From Odiellus spinosus (taxonomy: Eukaryota; Arthropoda; Arachnida; Opiliones; Phalangiidae): 64,000 nucleotides of DNA. Made by a program: the position numbers and the translations under genes. The notes beneath the pieces were generated by a model. That model was not told where the DNA came from and did no database searches. It saw nothing but the letters and a program-made list of their open reading frames with translations. Numbering within the stretch: position 1 is the stretch's first letter; each line of letters starts with the position of its first letter. The stretch covers positions 35,069,458 through 35,133,457 of the forward strand of contig OY987225.1 of the NCBI GenBank assembly GCA_963920705.1. The letters are read 5' to 3'. Below are positions 21,434 to 34,868 of the stretch, piece after piece.

Positions 21434-24060
21434 TAATTGGCATTCCTTAAAAATGGACAAGGAAATGATTGGAAAAAGGTAATTAGGGGCCTTATTCAAT
21501 AATGGTAAATATAGGGGCATTATTGAATAATGGTAACTAGGGGCCTTGATGGATTATGGTAACTAGGAGGGAGCCTTAATGAAAAATGTTAACTATAGAG
21601 GGCCTTTTTTGAAAAATGTTTAGCGATATGTCTGCGCGTGATCACTTAATTCCAAAACTATTATTTCCTTCTGGTAATAATATCGAGGGCGGAGGAATAC
21701 TTCGATCGGGCTACAAGTTTATAAAAGTAAGCGCTTCAAATCTGATAAGCGACGATGATTTGACCAGCGATTATACGCTCCGTTGATCGGCGCGTCCCTA
21801 GAGCCCGGAGCTGATCTAGTTGGGTGGGGGGGGGGGGCACGATCTCGCCTTATAATCCCAACACTCTCGGATAATTTGGCATTTGGTAAAGGTGGGGGGG
21901 GGCACATCGACGTAATGTACCGCCGCGTACCAGATTATCCCCTCGGGGGATTAAGGAAAACCACCTAACTCCCCCCTCATCTCTCTAGGAATATTTGACC
22001 AAATTTGATTGGAGGGTGAGCACGCGCGACACCCAATTGCCACGGGCGCAACCGAACCCCCTTTTCCATAAAGATCCGAATAACACGCTTTGATTTATTT
22101 TTAACATCCTGATTTTTTTTGTAATGATATCTTTATACTAGTGTTATTTTCTAAGATTATCTCTAACTATTAACTTTATTATAACGTTAACTATATAACT
22201 ATTAACGATATTCGGTTAAACTCGATTTAATTATAAATATTTCAAGTGGCCGATCGTGAAGTAATATATATTAAATAGCGCGTTGCTTTAAAAATGGATT
22301 AATTAATCCATGCCCTATTAATTAATCCACGCCCTAAATGAGGTTTTGCAGGGGGAGGGGGGGGGCTTTAAAATTCATTTGACTAAGCTCGGGAAATACG
22401 TAACTTTGGGGGCCCATCTCGGACCGCGTGGCGCGGGAGGAGCGCAATTCGAGCTTTATAGGTGAGATATGGCTAGGAGCTTAAAAGCGTATAACCAATC
22501 CCCTTTCTTCCCGCCAATCACCTACCTCCTCTTAGCGGAAATAGTCGCGGATTAATTAGCCGATAGCGAAACCGATTTGCAAAGTGTCCATCAGTCTTCA
22601 GTGACGCGGTTCAACCGTGACGCGGGATCAATTTGGGTCAAATGGATGGAATCCTTTAAGGATGACCCCTCTCTATTCGTTATTATAACGTTAAACAAAA
22701 TGACAAATAATTAAATGGGGAATATTTAGGCTTAAAGTGTTATATAACTTCTCTCGATTGTCCCAACCTAGAAAATGCCAATCTTCCATATAGAAACGGG
22801 TTCTATTTAACGGCTGTTTTTGTCGCTTCCAAGGTTGACAACCTGGTATAGATAACTCGCCTCTTTTCGCTGGCTCCAAGATTATTTTATAATAGCAACA
22901 ATTGTAATTAAAAGTTTATATATCAATATATCAGAGCTCTCCAAAATAACTTGTAGAGCTGCCTGGTCCAAATTTGCTCCGTACTCGTTTACCAGAGTTA
23001 TCCGACTTGTTCCATTAATTATGTATCAAATAGTCTCCCGGTGATCACTGACCCATTTATTTTCTAATCCGAATTTTTGGAGATTCAACTCAATGATACG
23101 ACATTATTTTTATAGTTTTCTAATTGATATTTAATTTTCTATTGAAATTTTCTATTCCTATCGTTACAAATCGTTAGTTTTTTTTTCAAAAATGAAATTT
23201 GAATTCAATAGGTATAGATGAGTCTTCCCCGGAACTCGTAATTATTTTGGAATGAACCATTTTAAATGAATTAAAGACAGGATGACGATATTTTTCGCGA
23301 GATCCAATTGGAGCGTTCATCTCGAGCGCGCGCGCGACAATCTTTGATTGGCTTCCGACTCGGTTTTAACGACGAGTGATTGGCCAGTGCTCAAATGAAA
23401 TTAAAATAGTTAAATTTTTATTGGTTTTGAGCCTGGGGTTGTAATTTGAGCTAATATATATTTTTAATTTTTGTTAAAAATTATCACTTTAACGAATTAA
23501 ATTATAAAATCATTTTTGAAAATAGGGTTAATTCCTATATAGTCTTTTTTTAAGTAATTGTATATAGTTAAAGTACTCGAAATGATCATTAAATTTAATT
23601 AGGATCCGTAATCAAACTAGATGAAAAAGCAATAGGGCTATTTTTGCGCTTTTATTTCTAAATATTTGTCGTCCTTTTTTTAAAATGTGTGTCATCCTCC
23701 CTTTAATATCTAACGTATTTATTTGTTGGGTATTTGTTGGGTATTTGTTGGGATCGAAACGTTATCTCTTCATTCCTTCGGACGATTCGCTACTAATTAA
23801 GGTTATCAGCTTGAAAATAATAAGAATTAAGAAGTTAGGCGCGCCTTATCGCTAATTAGTTATTGATAGGGTGTCTCCTTTAAATATATCGAATTTTTCC
23901 CCGTTTAAAATCATTTAAAGTCCTAGCCTTTAACGCGATCATTTCTAGGCGATCCAAATATAATTTGAGGAAAGCGATTTTTGCGGAGGTCGTTAAAAAA
24001 AACATTTTAAATATAGGGCGTAAAGAATTTTTCGCCAACATTATCATTAAGGTCATTTGG
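21434..24060. other. Gene-free stretch
   Basis: Contains a weak ~50-bp periodic segment at 21480-21620 (GGTAACTAGGGGCCTT-like phrases), several runs of G, and AT-rich sequence. No exon of a recognisable protein is seen. The copy of the 5055-5110 repeat lies at 23325-23385. Confidence 0.6.
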
Positions 24061-24470
24061 TCATTATATAGAGTCTATTAACTAACGGTTCGTATTTTAA
24101 ACATTAGCGTTAATGTCCGACAAACAGACAGACAGACACGCTATTACGTATAGAGAATTATACGTTATTATTTTATTTTTCAAGTAAAATCTATTTCTTT
24201 GTCAACACGGCAAAGACGTTCAATTTTGAAACAAAAAATTCATTCTATATTTTCTCGAGAAATTGGCGCTTTAAATAAATTAATTTGGCGCTTTAAATAC
24301 ATTAATTTGGCGCTTTAAATAAATTAATTTGGCGCTTTGAATAAATTAATTTGGCACTTTTATTTGGCGCTTTAAATAAATAGTTTATTATAGAGTCTAT
24401 TAACTAACTATTCATATTTTAACCATAAGCGTTACTGTCCGACAGACAGACATTATTACGCGTAGATAAA
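24061..24470. repeat. 22-bp tandem array flanked by ~90-bp direct repeats
   Basis: AGAGTCTATTAACTAAC with a following CCGACA(A)ACAGACAGAC segment occurs at 24061-24156 and again at 24382-24470. Between them, 24263-24383 holds about five 22-bp units with core ATTAATTTGGCGCTTTAAAT. This may be a duplicated block invaded by a satellite. Confidence 0.8.
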
Positions 24471-26499
24471 ATTCGGTTTTTATTTAAACCATAAGGAACC
24501 GATTAAAAAAGGCACTTGTTGTTAGATTTCATTCTCCCTTTAAAAACGTCGCGATGTCAAACAAATTGTGCCGCTCTCTTCCACGCTTATACGCTTATAA
24601 TCGTGGCGCGCTCGTCCGGAAAATTTAGGATTGCCCCTTCCTTTAATTTAGCCCCCCCCCCCCTACATTCCCCCCTTATTTTGGTTATTCTCCCCCAATT
24701 TTAAGTTTTATAAATTGCGGGGAATGTCCGACTGCTCGCCCTCCGATTGGTCGAATATATTTCCAACAACGATTAATCTCAATTTAATTTAAATATAAAC
24801 GCTTTATAGTTAAGCGCTTCTTCAAAAACTAAAGCCGTCTTATACGGACCGATTGGAAAGTAAAGGGAACGTGAAACAATCTTCTAGAATTTTAATTCTT
24901 GCCTAGAGTACGTAATAGTAAATAGCGCGCGCGGGTCAAATCCCCAAAAACCTACGTGGCTATATATAGTGAGAAAGGTCGCGAGAAGAGGTCCCGGTTG
25001 GGAATGAAATCTCGACTCTTGATGGATAGAAACTTATCCGTAAACCCCATCAACAAAATGAAACGAGTTGCCCTTACAAGTACGCCCCCCCTTATCTCGA
25101 TGAGTAGCAAACACCCCTGGGCTCGTAATGGACCCCAGCTGGACGAGCAACCCCCTACACCCACCCCACCCTCGTTCCTTTTCAAATTTAATTTAATCAC
25201 TCTTATTTAAATATCTTACTCGACACGTAACCCGTACTACCTCGTAATTATCTTTCTTCCGATTGGTTGATCTCGTTTCCCGGACTCTTTGATTCGACGC
25301 GAAAAAGAACTTTCGTGAAAACGCGCCTTAATTGCCATAAAGTCCTATGTTAGGGGCGTAAATAGATAAATATTCCACAATCTTCCATCTAGTATAGAGC
25401 TATTGGGGAATAAAAATAGTTGGCCAAACTCGCTTTCCATAGTATATAATTAGAAATAGCGCTCTTCTATAGCTCGTATCGGAAATTTCCGTCAGCTAGG
25501 CATATATAGCGAAACGTCTTTAGGAACTGATGGCGACTTAGTATATATTAGGCCAGCGGCTAGGCCTAGTTTGGCATTTTAGTTTTTGTTTTGCCCCTGT
25601 CTTTTCTCCGCGATGGTCGCCAACGCCAACGAGCGCGCGCTCTTTATTCACGCTATACTGATTCGAAATAAAAGACCCACGCCCCTCCTCTCCCCTCTCC
25701 TCGCCCCGCCTTCGTCTCGCCTTCGGAATACGGCGCGTGCGGATATTAATAGACGAGCGCGAGAAAATTCTCCGAGCTCGCGCTATCAGCTTTTATACGT
25801 AGAATATTTCCCGCCAAAATTCTCGCGCCAAAAGTGAAACTTTAGGCGGCGCGCGCGAGTTAAGAAAAAGGCGAATTTCGTCGTATTATCCTAACTGGCG
25901 ACTGAGGGTGGGATCGACTCTGATCGGTTAGATATAGTCCTCGGGCTCGCGCGCGCCCGTCTTTCCCATAGGAGGCGACCCGCTTATTCTCCTAATCAAA
26001 CGGAGTTTGCGTAGACTAATAAGGCTTAGGGATGTTTCCCGCGCTTCTTTACGGTCCCGATTAAGGAGAGTGTATAAGATAGGAAAGCGTGGCTATTTCC
26101 CGATGAGCCGGTACGCGCTTCGGCTAGGCGTTGTTCTTTATTTCGGGACTAAATCAACTAAGCTACTCGAAGAAAAGTTTAATTAACGTCGCGACGCCAA
26201 CTTTGATACGGTTTTTTTTTTATTTTCTTATCTTTTTAATTGTTCCTCCATTCGCGCGTCACTTCTTACTTTATTATTGTTTCTCTTTTATTAATATTTA
26301 ACAATGACTTCAATTCCGAGTTGACTTTTAAAATACTTTTATCGCGAATACCGCTTATATTATCGGCACATTTTATTCCGTTACTATCTAGTAATAATAG
26401 TTAAATTTAGTTAAATTTAATTAATTCGGCCGAGTGACTCGATTCTCGGGTTTAAATTATATTTTAAAATTTAAATATTGAAGCGAAATTATTTTCCAA
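24471..26499. other. Gene-free stretch
   Basis: AT-rich with a CG-rich patch (25600-26000) holding many GCGCGC runs, plus C runs near 24652. Short open frames have no recognisable features. Confidence 0.55.
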
Positions 26500-26519
26500 A
26501 TGGTAAAAGTAGTCTCTGA

Positions 26520-26680
26520 AAGCGCGCTGCGCCCGAAGCACCACGGACGAAACACTTTTACAGGGGCTCGTACAAATAACCCGGGGAATCTTCACCCTGA
26601 ATGTCGGCTTCTCTCGTTGCCGGGAAGCCAGTCGGTTGAAACGCTTTTAAAAGGGCTCTCGTGTCAACAATATTATTATA
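26520..26680 (+). repeat. Dispersed repeat family C, copy 1
   Basis: Contains CACTTTTACAGGGGCT and ACCCTGAATGTCGGCTTCTC, then a second half-copy GGTTGAAACGCTTTTAAAAG. Related copies are at 42575-42780 (minus) and 58460-58560 (plus). Confidence 0.8.
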
Positions 26681-26822
26681 CATTAAATAACTATAATTAA
26701 ATAATTAAATATACCGGGTAATTAACTTCAAACATCAAATAATAATTAAATTAATTACGAATAATAAATTAGAAATAAATAAATCAATATTGAACAAATG
26801 TCAATATTAAATAATGAATAAC

Positions 26823-27135
26823 AAAAAAATTGTTATTAGTGAATAATTAGTAATAAATAATAATTATTACTAATAAAATGATAATTATTCATTATTAATA
26901 AATTACTCATTACTAATAAATGATTATTATTCATTAGTAAGAAAATGATAATTATTAATTAGTAAGAAAATGATAATTATTAATTATTAAGAAAATGATA
27001 ATTATTAATTAGTGAGAAAATGATAATTATTAATTAGTGAGAAAATGATAATTATTAATTAGTGAGAAAATGATAATTATTAATTAATGAGAAAATGATA
27101 ATTATTAATTAGTAAGAAAATGATAATTATTAATT
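26823..27135. repeat. 23-bp AT-only minisatellite
   Basis: Units with core GAAAATGATAATTATTAATT followed by AGT, about nine regular copies at 26935-27135 with looser TAATAATTATT sequence before. Confidence 0.92.
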
Positions 27136-29344
27136 ATTATAATTAATACGCGATAAATAATTTATTAACCATAATAAATATTTAATACTAATAAATTAAT
27201 TTTATAATAAAGCGAAGCAATTTATAATAAATAGTTGTAGCGAATAAATTAAGAAATAGCAAACTGCGACCTTGAAATGAGTAGCATTATATTATATATT
27301 AAATACATTATTAATTTATTTTTTATTACGTAAACCAAATAATAGAAAATAAATTTGCGTACTTAACTATATTTAACTATTGGCCGAAACAAACTGTAGC
27401 CCCCCTTCTCTTCTCTTCTCCCTCTAAATATTTGTATCGAGTTGAAGTTTATCAAAGCGGAAAAATGTTAAATATCGAAATCCTTCGCGATCCTTTGTAA
27501 ATGAAAAATGCGCTCGGGGCTCGACGCTAACCTTAAAAAGACCACCAAGAACGAAAAACCAAAATTACGGAGAAAAATAAATAAGAAGAAAAAAAAAAAG
27601 TTCTTTTCAAGTTGTGGTTTTTGGTAAAAATGGGCTCAGCCAAATTCTTCCATTCGTTTTTTTGTGATGAGAGCGAGAAAGGGAAGCCGCCCCGGTCAAA
27701 TCAAGCGAGTCGCGGCTGTCAAAAATGTATCCGACCAAACCCCCCCCCCCCCACCCCCATCCCCGTATTCTCTTTAGATCCCTTCCCCCCTGGGGGCAGA
27801 CAGACCCGGAGATGGCCCAGACAACAAAATATACCCTTCAAACCCGAAGCGGAAGGATACGCCGCGTTAAACGCGAATAAAGATGAAAATAGTCCCCTCG
27901 AATTATAGGAGGATAGAACCGCTAAAGGAAAGGGGGCGGAAAAACCCGAACTGACATTAAAGAGAGGTTGAACCGTTCACGCGAACCAATCCTAGAGAAT
28001 TAGGTCTATTTTTAGCTACACCTTCCCCCTCCCCCCGGGGTGGAGCTATTATATTCGTCGCGCGTTGCGGTTGTAGGTAGTCTCGTTTAATTACTCGAAA
28101 AACTCGAATCATTTTCTGGCGTCAGAAGTGTAGCTATTCTAGCTGGTCTTGACCATCTTGTTAAAGCTATGGAAAGAATAATAAATATTAAATTTAAATT
28201 GAAGGAGTTCACTTCCCCTTTAATAATAAAATGTAAGATAACTTTCTACGTTCTCGTTATTACGGTTTATACTAAAAGAAACATTATAAAAAAACATTAT
28301 TCCCACGCTAAAAATATGTCAGGCCATGCTCCGGGGGAATCATACGCTATATTGTCAAATCTGGCGCCAGATCAATTTTGAAGAGGCCAGGGCCGAAATA
28401 AGGGGGGGGGGCACCTGCCCCAGGGCGCCCAAAAAGAGATTATTTTACCAAAATTTGGAAAAATTTCGCGTTATTTATTGAATTTGAAATTATTTGTGGG
28501 CGCGAAGTGATGAATGTTAGGGGGCCTATCATTTTGGCGTCAAATCGCTTAATGTAACCGTGGACGGGGCCCCGATTGAGTCATTGATGGGCACGCTTCA
28601 CGAATTTTAGTACGGTGGAAGGCTGACGAAATTCTTCGCTAGCCTTCCACCGTACTTCGCTCTATGAAGCGGTTCCTTCTCCGCTTTGAACTCGGCGTGT
28701 CTCGGGGGAGGGGGGGGGGGGGTCTGAATCTAATTCCTTTTTTATTATTAGTTTCTGATAAAAAGTGGAGTCCATTCCAAGCTCGTAACAACCCGAATAA
28801 ATCCCTTTTTGTGAACGGAAAAGTACTTCTTGTCTGAGTCCCATCCCCGTTTCTACCTCGCGTCTCTGACATTATACGTATAATGTGTAATTTAAAAAAG
28901 AAGGGCCACGGGGGGTGGGGGGGGGGAAGGACTGTATATGGACTAGGCGAAGAGAGGGGGGAAAGAGCCCCATTCTAGTTTTGAGCCCAGATGGCGCCTT
29001 AGTCACGCGTACACTACCCCCGATTCTACTCTTCCACGGGTTTACTCTCTTTGGCGAGGGTTAGCTTCGGCTCTTCCTCCGCCAACTGATGGGGTTCGGG
29101 GGGTGGGTAAATAAGGTGCTTGTTATGGGCTTTGTCCTTTATGTATATTCCCCTAACCCCAACCCCATCATCTCATCTCTCGTCTCCCCGAAACACCCAA
29201 ATCCGCCCCCCCCCAACCCCCAACGACTATTCTTCGTGCTAAAACGTATTAAAATCGCCTCGAATTTGAATGGAAATTTCGACAAAATGAAATGAGATCA
29301 AAAATAGATGAAATTTCGAGGAAAGTTTTAGAGATAAGTCGTGA
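27136..29344. other. Gene-free stretch with a 48-base hairpin
   Basis: AT-rich, with several C or G runs (27740, 28711, 28912, 29203). A perfect 16-bp inverted repeat at 28609-28656 is listed separately. No credible exon. Confidence 0.55.
28609..28656. repeat. Perfect 16-bp-arm hairpin
   Basis: AGTACGGTGGAAGGCT at 28609-28624 pairs exactly with 28641-28656. The 16-base spacer contains a further CGAA/TTCG pairing, so a nearly continuous 22-bp stem is possible. Confidence 0.85.
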
Positions 29345-30017
29345 AAATAGACCAAAATTGTATTACGTAATTGAAGGAAATAGATCAAAATACTAGGAAT
29401 ATTAAGAAAATAGACCAAAATACTAGGAATATTAAGAAAATAGACCAAAACACAAGGAATATTAAGATAATAGACCAAAACACTAGGAAAAATAAGAAAA
29501 TAGACCAAAACACTAGGAAAATTAAGAAAATAGACCAAAAAGTGTCGGGGAAAATTAAGAAAATAGACCAAAACACTAGGAATATTAAGAAAATAGACCA
29601 AAACACTAGGAAAATAAAGAAAATAGACCAAAACACTAGGAATTTTAAGAAAATAGACCAAAACACTAGGAAAATTAAGAAAATAGACCAAAACACAAGG
29701 AATATTAAGAAAATAGACCAAAACACAAGGAAAATGAAGAAAATAGACCAAAACACTAGGAATATTAAGAAAATAGACCAAAACACTAGGAATATTAAGA
29801 AAATAGACCAAAACATTAGGAATATTAAGAATATAGACCAAAACACTAGGAAAATTAAGAAAATGGACCAAAACACTAGGAATTTTAAGAAAATAGACCA
29901 AAACACTAGGAAAATTAAGAAAATAGACCAAAACACAAGGAATATTAAGAAAATAGACCAAAACACTAGGAAAATTAAGAAAATAGACCAAAACACTAGG
30001 AAAATAAAGAAAATTTG
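29345..30017. repeat. 30-bp minisatellite, about 22 copies
   Basis: Unit core AAAATAGACCAAAACACTAG followed by GAATATTAAG, with few differences between units and one 33-bp variant (GTGTCGGGG) near 29540. Because the unit is a multiple of three and has no stop in several frames, long open frames exist on both strands (a decapeptide KKIDQNTRNI on plus). Period and equal openness on both strands point to satellite DNA, not a gene. Confidence 0.97.
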
Positions 30018-30717
30018 ATGTTTATTTGGTTTGGAAATAACTTTGGAATTGACTGCAGCGTCTCTCCTCTCTCCTCGTATATTTGAGGGTTCCTTTAAAA
30101 TAGTGAAATCGGGGATGGTGGCAATTTAGTCCGTTCCAATGTACTTGATACGTTTTAGCGTGGAAGTCGCTCGTTGGTGGGGGGATGGGGCCCGTTTTCC
30201 TCGCTCCATTCATCGCGTCCTCGAGCCCCATCGCTCCGTCCGCGCTATTCAACCCCCTTCCAACGTCGCTATCCACCATCGAAGGGCGTACTTCGCCGAG
30301 GCTTACGAAGAAGAGCGTCCGATGCCTTCGAACCAATCGCGAAAGGCGAATGAATTTACGTAACGGCAAGGCGAGTCAGCAGGAGGACCGCCGCTGTTAG
30401 TAGAGAAATAGAGGGGGGGGGGGGGGGCTAAAAATCGATATTTCGTGTGTTCCTAAATTTGTCTCTCCTCGCTCGAAGCCAACGGTGGCGGCGGCTCATC
30501 TCCCGAATGTTCTCTTTTCTCCTCCAAACCGTTGTTCTTCCAAAATATAACGGCGCTATCAGAAGACCGCGAAGTACTCGAAGTAAGCGCTCTCGTCCAA
30601 TCGGAGAGCGCGCTTTCGACGCTTCTCTACAACACCGTGGAAACTAGAGTTCTAAAATCCCTTATTTACCTCCTTAGTAATTTAAATTTGCTCCGCTAAA
30701 ATTAGTTCCCTATACGC

Positions 30718-31083
30718 GGGATTGCCAGAGGTCATGGAAAAGTCTGGGAATTTGAAAATAAACCGAAAAAGTCAGGGAATTTTAAGAAATTTTAAAAAGT
30801 CAGGGAATTTTAAGATATTTTAAAAAGTCAGGGAATTTTAAGATCTTTCGAGAAGCCAGGAAATTGCAATCATTATCCGCGGAAAAGATTCTCAGCTGAC
30901 GGCGTGTCAGTTGTATAGATTACAACAAAGATACGCCTGCAACAAAGTTTGGCCAACGCGATTATATAAAAAAATAAAAGCTTAAAAATTGCGTAGTATT
31001 AGCCAGGGAAAATCAATGGAAAAGGTCAGGGAAAACCTGCAAAAGTCAGGGAATTTAAATCTGAAAAAACTGCTGCAACCCTG
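30718..31083. mobile_element. GTCAGGG-rich element, copy 1
   Basis: It ends CTGCTGCAACCCTG and starts with a decayed GGGATTGCCAGAGGTCA. It contains repeated AAAGTCAGGGAATTTTAAGA and an internal block CTCAGCTGACGGCGTGTCAG that is shared with 35694-36031 in the same order. CAGGG ends suggest a hAT-type non-autonomous element; no target duplication is seen. Confidence 0.8.
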
Positions 31084-33514
31084 TTTAAACTAGTACATGT
31101 ACTTAAGGTCGAACAGGGACTGAATAAGCCTTCCTATAAGGATTTTTATCGTTTTGGAATAATAAATATTCTTAGTTGCGTGGAAATTTTGGGGTAACGC
31201 GTGTTTTGAAATCCTATTTAATCTAACCTATAAAATCGCGTAGATCTTGGAGTCCCTTCGCTAAGCCTTGGCGTGACTGTTGCCCACGGGGTTTCGCCTT
31301 CATTTTCTTTTACCTATGAATAATTTAGATTTTATTTATTTATTTCGCGTAGACTCGAGTTGGTATAGGGGGGGGGGCGCTCGTTGTTAAGTTTATTTCG
31401 CTCTTGGCGGAATTGCTTTTATGTAAATGGGGTTGTTCGGCCGAACCAACCCGATTCTATTCGCCAACTAAATCCATACCTACCTCTTTGACTCTCTACA
31501 AATAAAACTAAATTTTATATTGAAAATATTGGAAGTAAAGGGGATGTCTGTCGCGCACGCGCGCAACCTCCAAACTTATTCCATCCTTGTAGTCATTTTT
31601 TTCTTTGTTTATTCGAGAGATACGTGTACCTTAAAAATAATGCGTAAAACGTGGATTCCATTTCGGAGCTTATTTTCTACTACATAGAGAATGTATGGAC
31701 TATTTTTTGCTACGTAGTTTAACACGGCGTATCAATCCGCCTCCGCTTTAACCATACTTTGATCAAATCGATTGAAACTCCAATGTAATACGGGGGGGGG
31801 GGGGTATTGCCCCTAGTTCTTTAATGCTTTTTAGGTTAAATATTTAAGATGGTTGCGCGTGCGCGGTACGTGCCAAAGCTATTGACAAGCACTCATCTCG
31901 ATAAGAGCCTAAAACAATTGTAGACCTATGATTGGTTCTTATATTTCTAAATATATTTAATTTGCAAAATTAAAGTTGAAAAGCTTTTTTCTATTTCTAG
32001 AAATCCTGATCTATTTTCTACTAAATTTTAATTTCCCCTTTTTTAAAAATTATTAGAGCAATATATGATATCACAGGTAAATCATGCTTACTTGTGATGA
32101 TATATATTTATTTCTATTATTCGTTTTCTTAGAATAACATTTTTTTTTAAAGTAATCTAAGAAAATTTTCTATCAATTTCACGAAAATTGTTAGTTAATT
32201 TTGTTAATTAAAATCCAATTTAATTAAATTAGATTAGTATTCCGCGCCACGCTATAGACTAGATTGTAATGTTTATCATCGTCTGCTTGAAGATCCGATA
32301 GTTTAGAAATTCAAGTCAGTTCCCTTATAAAACAAAAGTTTAAAAAAAAAGTGAACCCAAAAGAAAAATATCCGCTACCAAAACGCCGCTCGAATTCCCA
32401 ACAAACGCTATACGTATCTTATATACTCAGAAGTCTATAAGGAGCGAAGTGTACCACATCTATCCCAATTAAACCTTAAGCCTAAATGAACTCCAAGTTA
32501 AACATAATTTGACGTCAAAAGGAGGTCATTGATTTCTGCTCTCTTTTCGCCCCCCCCCCTTAGATCCACCATTAACCCCCTATATTTTTCTTAAAATATC
32601 ACGTGCCATTGACGTCGCGCCTCTGACGAGATTTACGTCACACTTGTCGTCATCTTTCACGTATTGACAATGACATTGACACTAACTTAACCCTAAAAAT
32701 GTTGGATGGCTTAGCTGGGGCGTTTACGGTTCTTTAAGCAACGCCCACTTTCGTTGGTTGGCCAGAGACTCGTTAACCGCGAAATATTGAAATATGGATC
32801 CCCGTTAAGCCTAATTTCATTGTTAATGAAATTAATCAATTAAATTCTAGCTTAATATTGTTTTTCGTAATTTTTGTCGTTCGATATAAAATTGACTCTT
32901 TGTCGTAGAGAGCTCCGTTCATTCTCCCCTTTGAAGAAGAGTCTTCGATTGGATCGAAGTCTTTAGAAACTCCGCGCCCCCCTTTTTTTTTTTTTTAAGA
33001 ACTAGGCTTAGCATCTTCTTTCTCGTTGACCATATATATAGTTCCGTCGTATTGGAAGCGTACGTAACGCGATAGGGAGGGGTGGCAGGGGGGAGAGTGT
33101 CCCGCTGTCGTCTCTCGTTAAAATAACAGCGTCGTGACTTTGAAAAGAGACTAGGTTGGGAGCCGAGGGGCGAAAGAGGAGGAGGAGGAGGAGGACCCGA
33201 CTGGAGGTTAGATCCACGGATGATCGAAAAGGGGATAGCGCCCTTATAACCACCCCCACATCCCCCTTTAAACTTATTCTCTCTCTCTGTGTCGTAGTTC
33301 GCTCCGGAATCGCGTACCCCATCCCTCTAACGCGAGAGGAGAGATTCCTCTCTTTTCCAGTTTCCATTCTCTCGGAAGAGGGAAGACGGCGCGTTTCTCT
33401 TGATCTCTCGTTCGCGTACGGTTCCTTCTCTTCCAGAAGCTTCCGATCCTCTAGTTAGGTCGTTCGGGTATCTTCACTCTATAGCGTGCCGTCCGCGCGC
33501 GCCTTTAAACCCTA

Positions 33515-33650
33515 AAATAATCTCGCGCCAAATTAAGAATAAAATATTCTCGCGCCAAATTAAGACGCAAATATTCTCGCGCCAATATTCTCGCGCCAAA
33601 ACTCTCGCGCCAAAAAACTCTCGCGCCAAATCTCTCGCGCGAAGTTAAAT
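33515..33650. repeat. Irregular CTCGCGCCAAA repeat
   Basis: Eight occurrences of TCTCGCGCC(A)AA with spacers of 5 to 20 bases. Not a fixed-length satellite. Confidence 0.8.
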
Positions 33651-34532
33651 AACAAAAGCGCGCGAAATTGCGCGTTCGGTTTTATACGAGAATTAACTCT
33701 TGGCGAGTGTTTCGTTTGAACTTTGAACTTTGACCTTTTCCGATATAATTCGTGTTGAATATCTCCGTCAAATTTGGTTTACGATTAAACGAACTTTTGG
33801 ATTTAACCGACGACAAACGCGACTGGTTTTTTTCTCCGAAAGTTTTTCTCTACCCGGTTGGTTTTTGTTTTTCTCCTATATTTTTTGAAGCGAATAAGAA
33901 GAAGAAAGTTTGCGTAAGTTTTTCGAGACAGCTAGGATTCGGAAATAAGTCGAAAAAATCCGTCAAAACCGCCAAAATAAGGAGTGTACGTCGTTTTTGA
34001 ATGATATCTAATGGTTTTCGTCGTTTACCTTTCGGAGAACGTCAAAAATTGCAAAGTTTGGGATCGGATCTTGGCGCGTTTACATCGGGAGTTTCGAAAG
34101 TGACGTACGTTTCTATAAGCTATATACCCTTTATATAGCCAGTATACCGCTATACGTCGAGAAATACTAGGAAATCTTGCCAACTTGTACGAAGAGACGC
34201 GTGGAAGGTTTTAATCTCGTAATTATATCGTTAATTTCGTTATCGCGTGATGGCGGATACTTACCTTTGGCTGTATTAATTTAAACGGGAAATTACCCCT
34301 ACGTGTCAAGCCCGTATATTTATAATTCGACAAGTGTTGGAAAAATGGTTATATTAAGAATTTGTCACGTGTCAATATTAAATCTATTACGCTATTACAC
34401 ACTAGTACGTTCGAAACTTGATTAAAAAATGCTATACCATATCTAATTAATTAATAACGGATCACGTGACCCCGGAGCAAAATGAAGAACAGTTCGGAAG
34501 AGAAATATAGTTTCTATTAATGTCAGCTTTAA

Positions 34533-34868
34533 CAGGGTTCGTACGCAACCTGGAATACCTGGAAAAGTCAGGGAAATAGAAAATGGGTCCAAAAGGTCAG
34601 GGAAAAGTCAGGAAAAACGGTGATTATTTGTAGCAGTTGCGAAGTGGGTGATATTTTTAGCTGAAATTCTTTTTTCTCTCGACACTTTTCAATTTAAGGC
34701 GCAATTTCTTTTTCTACTAGGCTTCGTCATCCCCGTCATTTTAGTTCATTCCCACCTTGGGCCAAATCATATAATACAGAGTGCGTGTCAGGGAATTTAT
34801 TGAAAAATGCTCAGGGAAAACCTGGAAAAGTCAGGGAAATTCAATTGGAAAATTTTGTACGAATCCTG
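34533..34868. mobile_element. CAGG-ended element with GTAC termini
   Basis: Inverted ends CAGGGTTCGTAC and the complement of GTACGAATCCTG (11 of 12 match), with GGAAAAGTCAGGGAAA repeats next to both ends and a unique middle. 336 bp; no target duplication found. A relative of the GTCAGGG family with a different core. Confidence 0.75.

Noticed and set aside
29239..30018. Long open frames of 203-250 codons on both strands
   Set aside because: They come from a 30-bp satellite; both strands are equally open and the peptide is a pure decamer repeat.
33008..33458. Overlapping 100- and 119-codon frames on opposite strands
   Set aside because: Low-complexity R/S-rich peptides over a GGA-repeat; no splice or family support.
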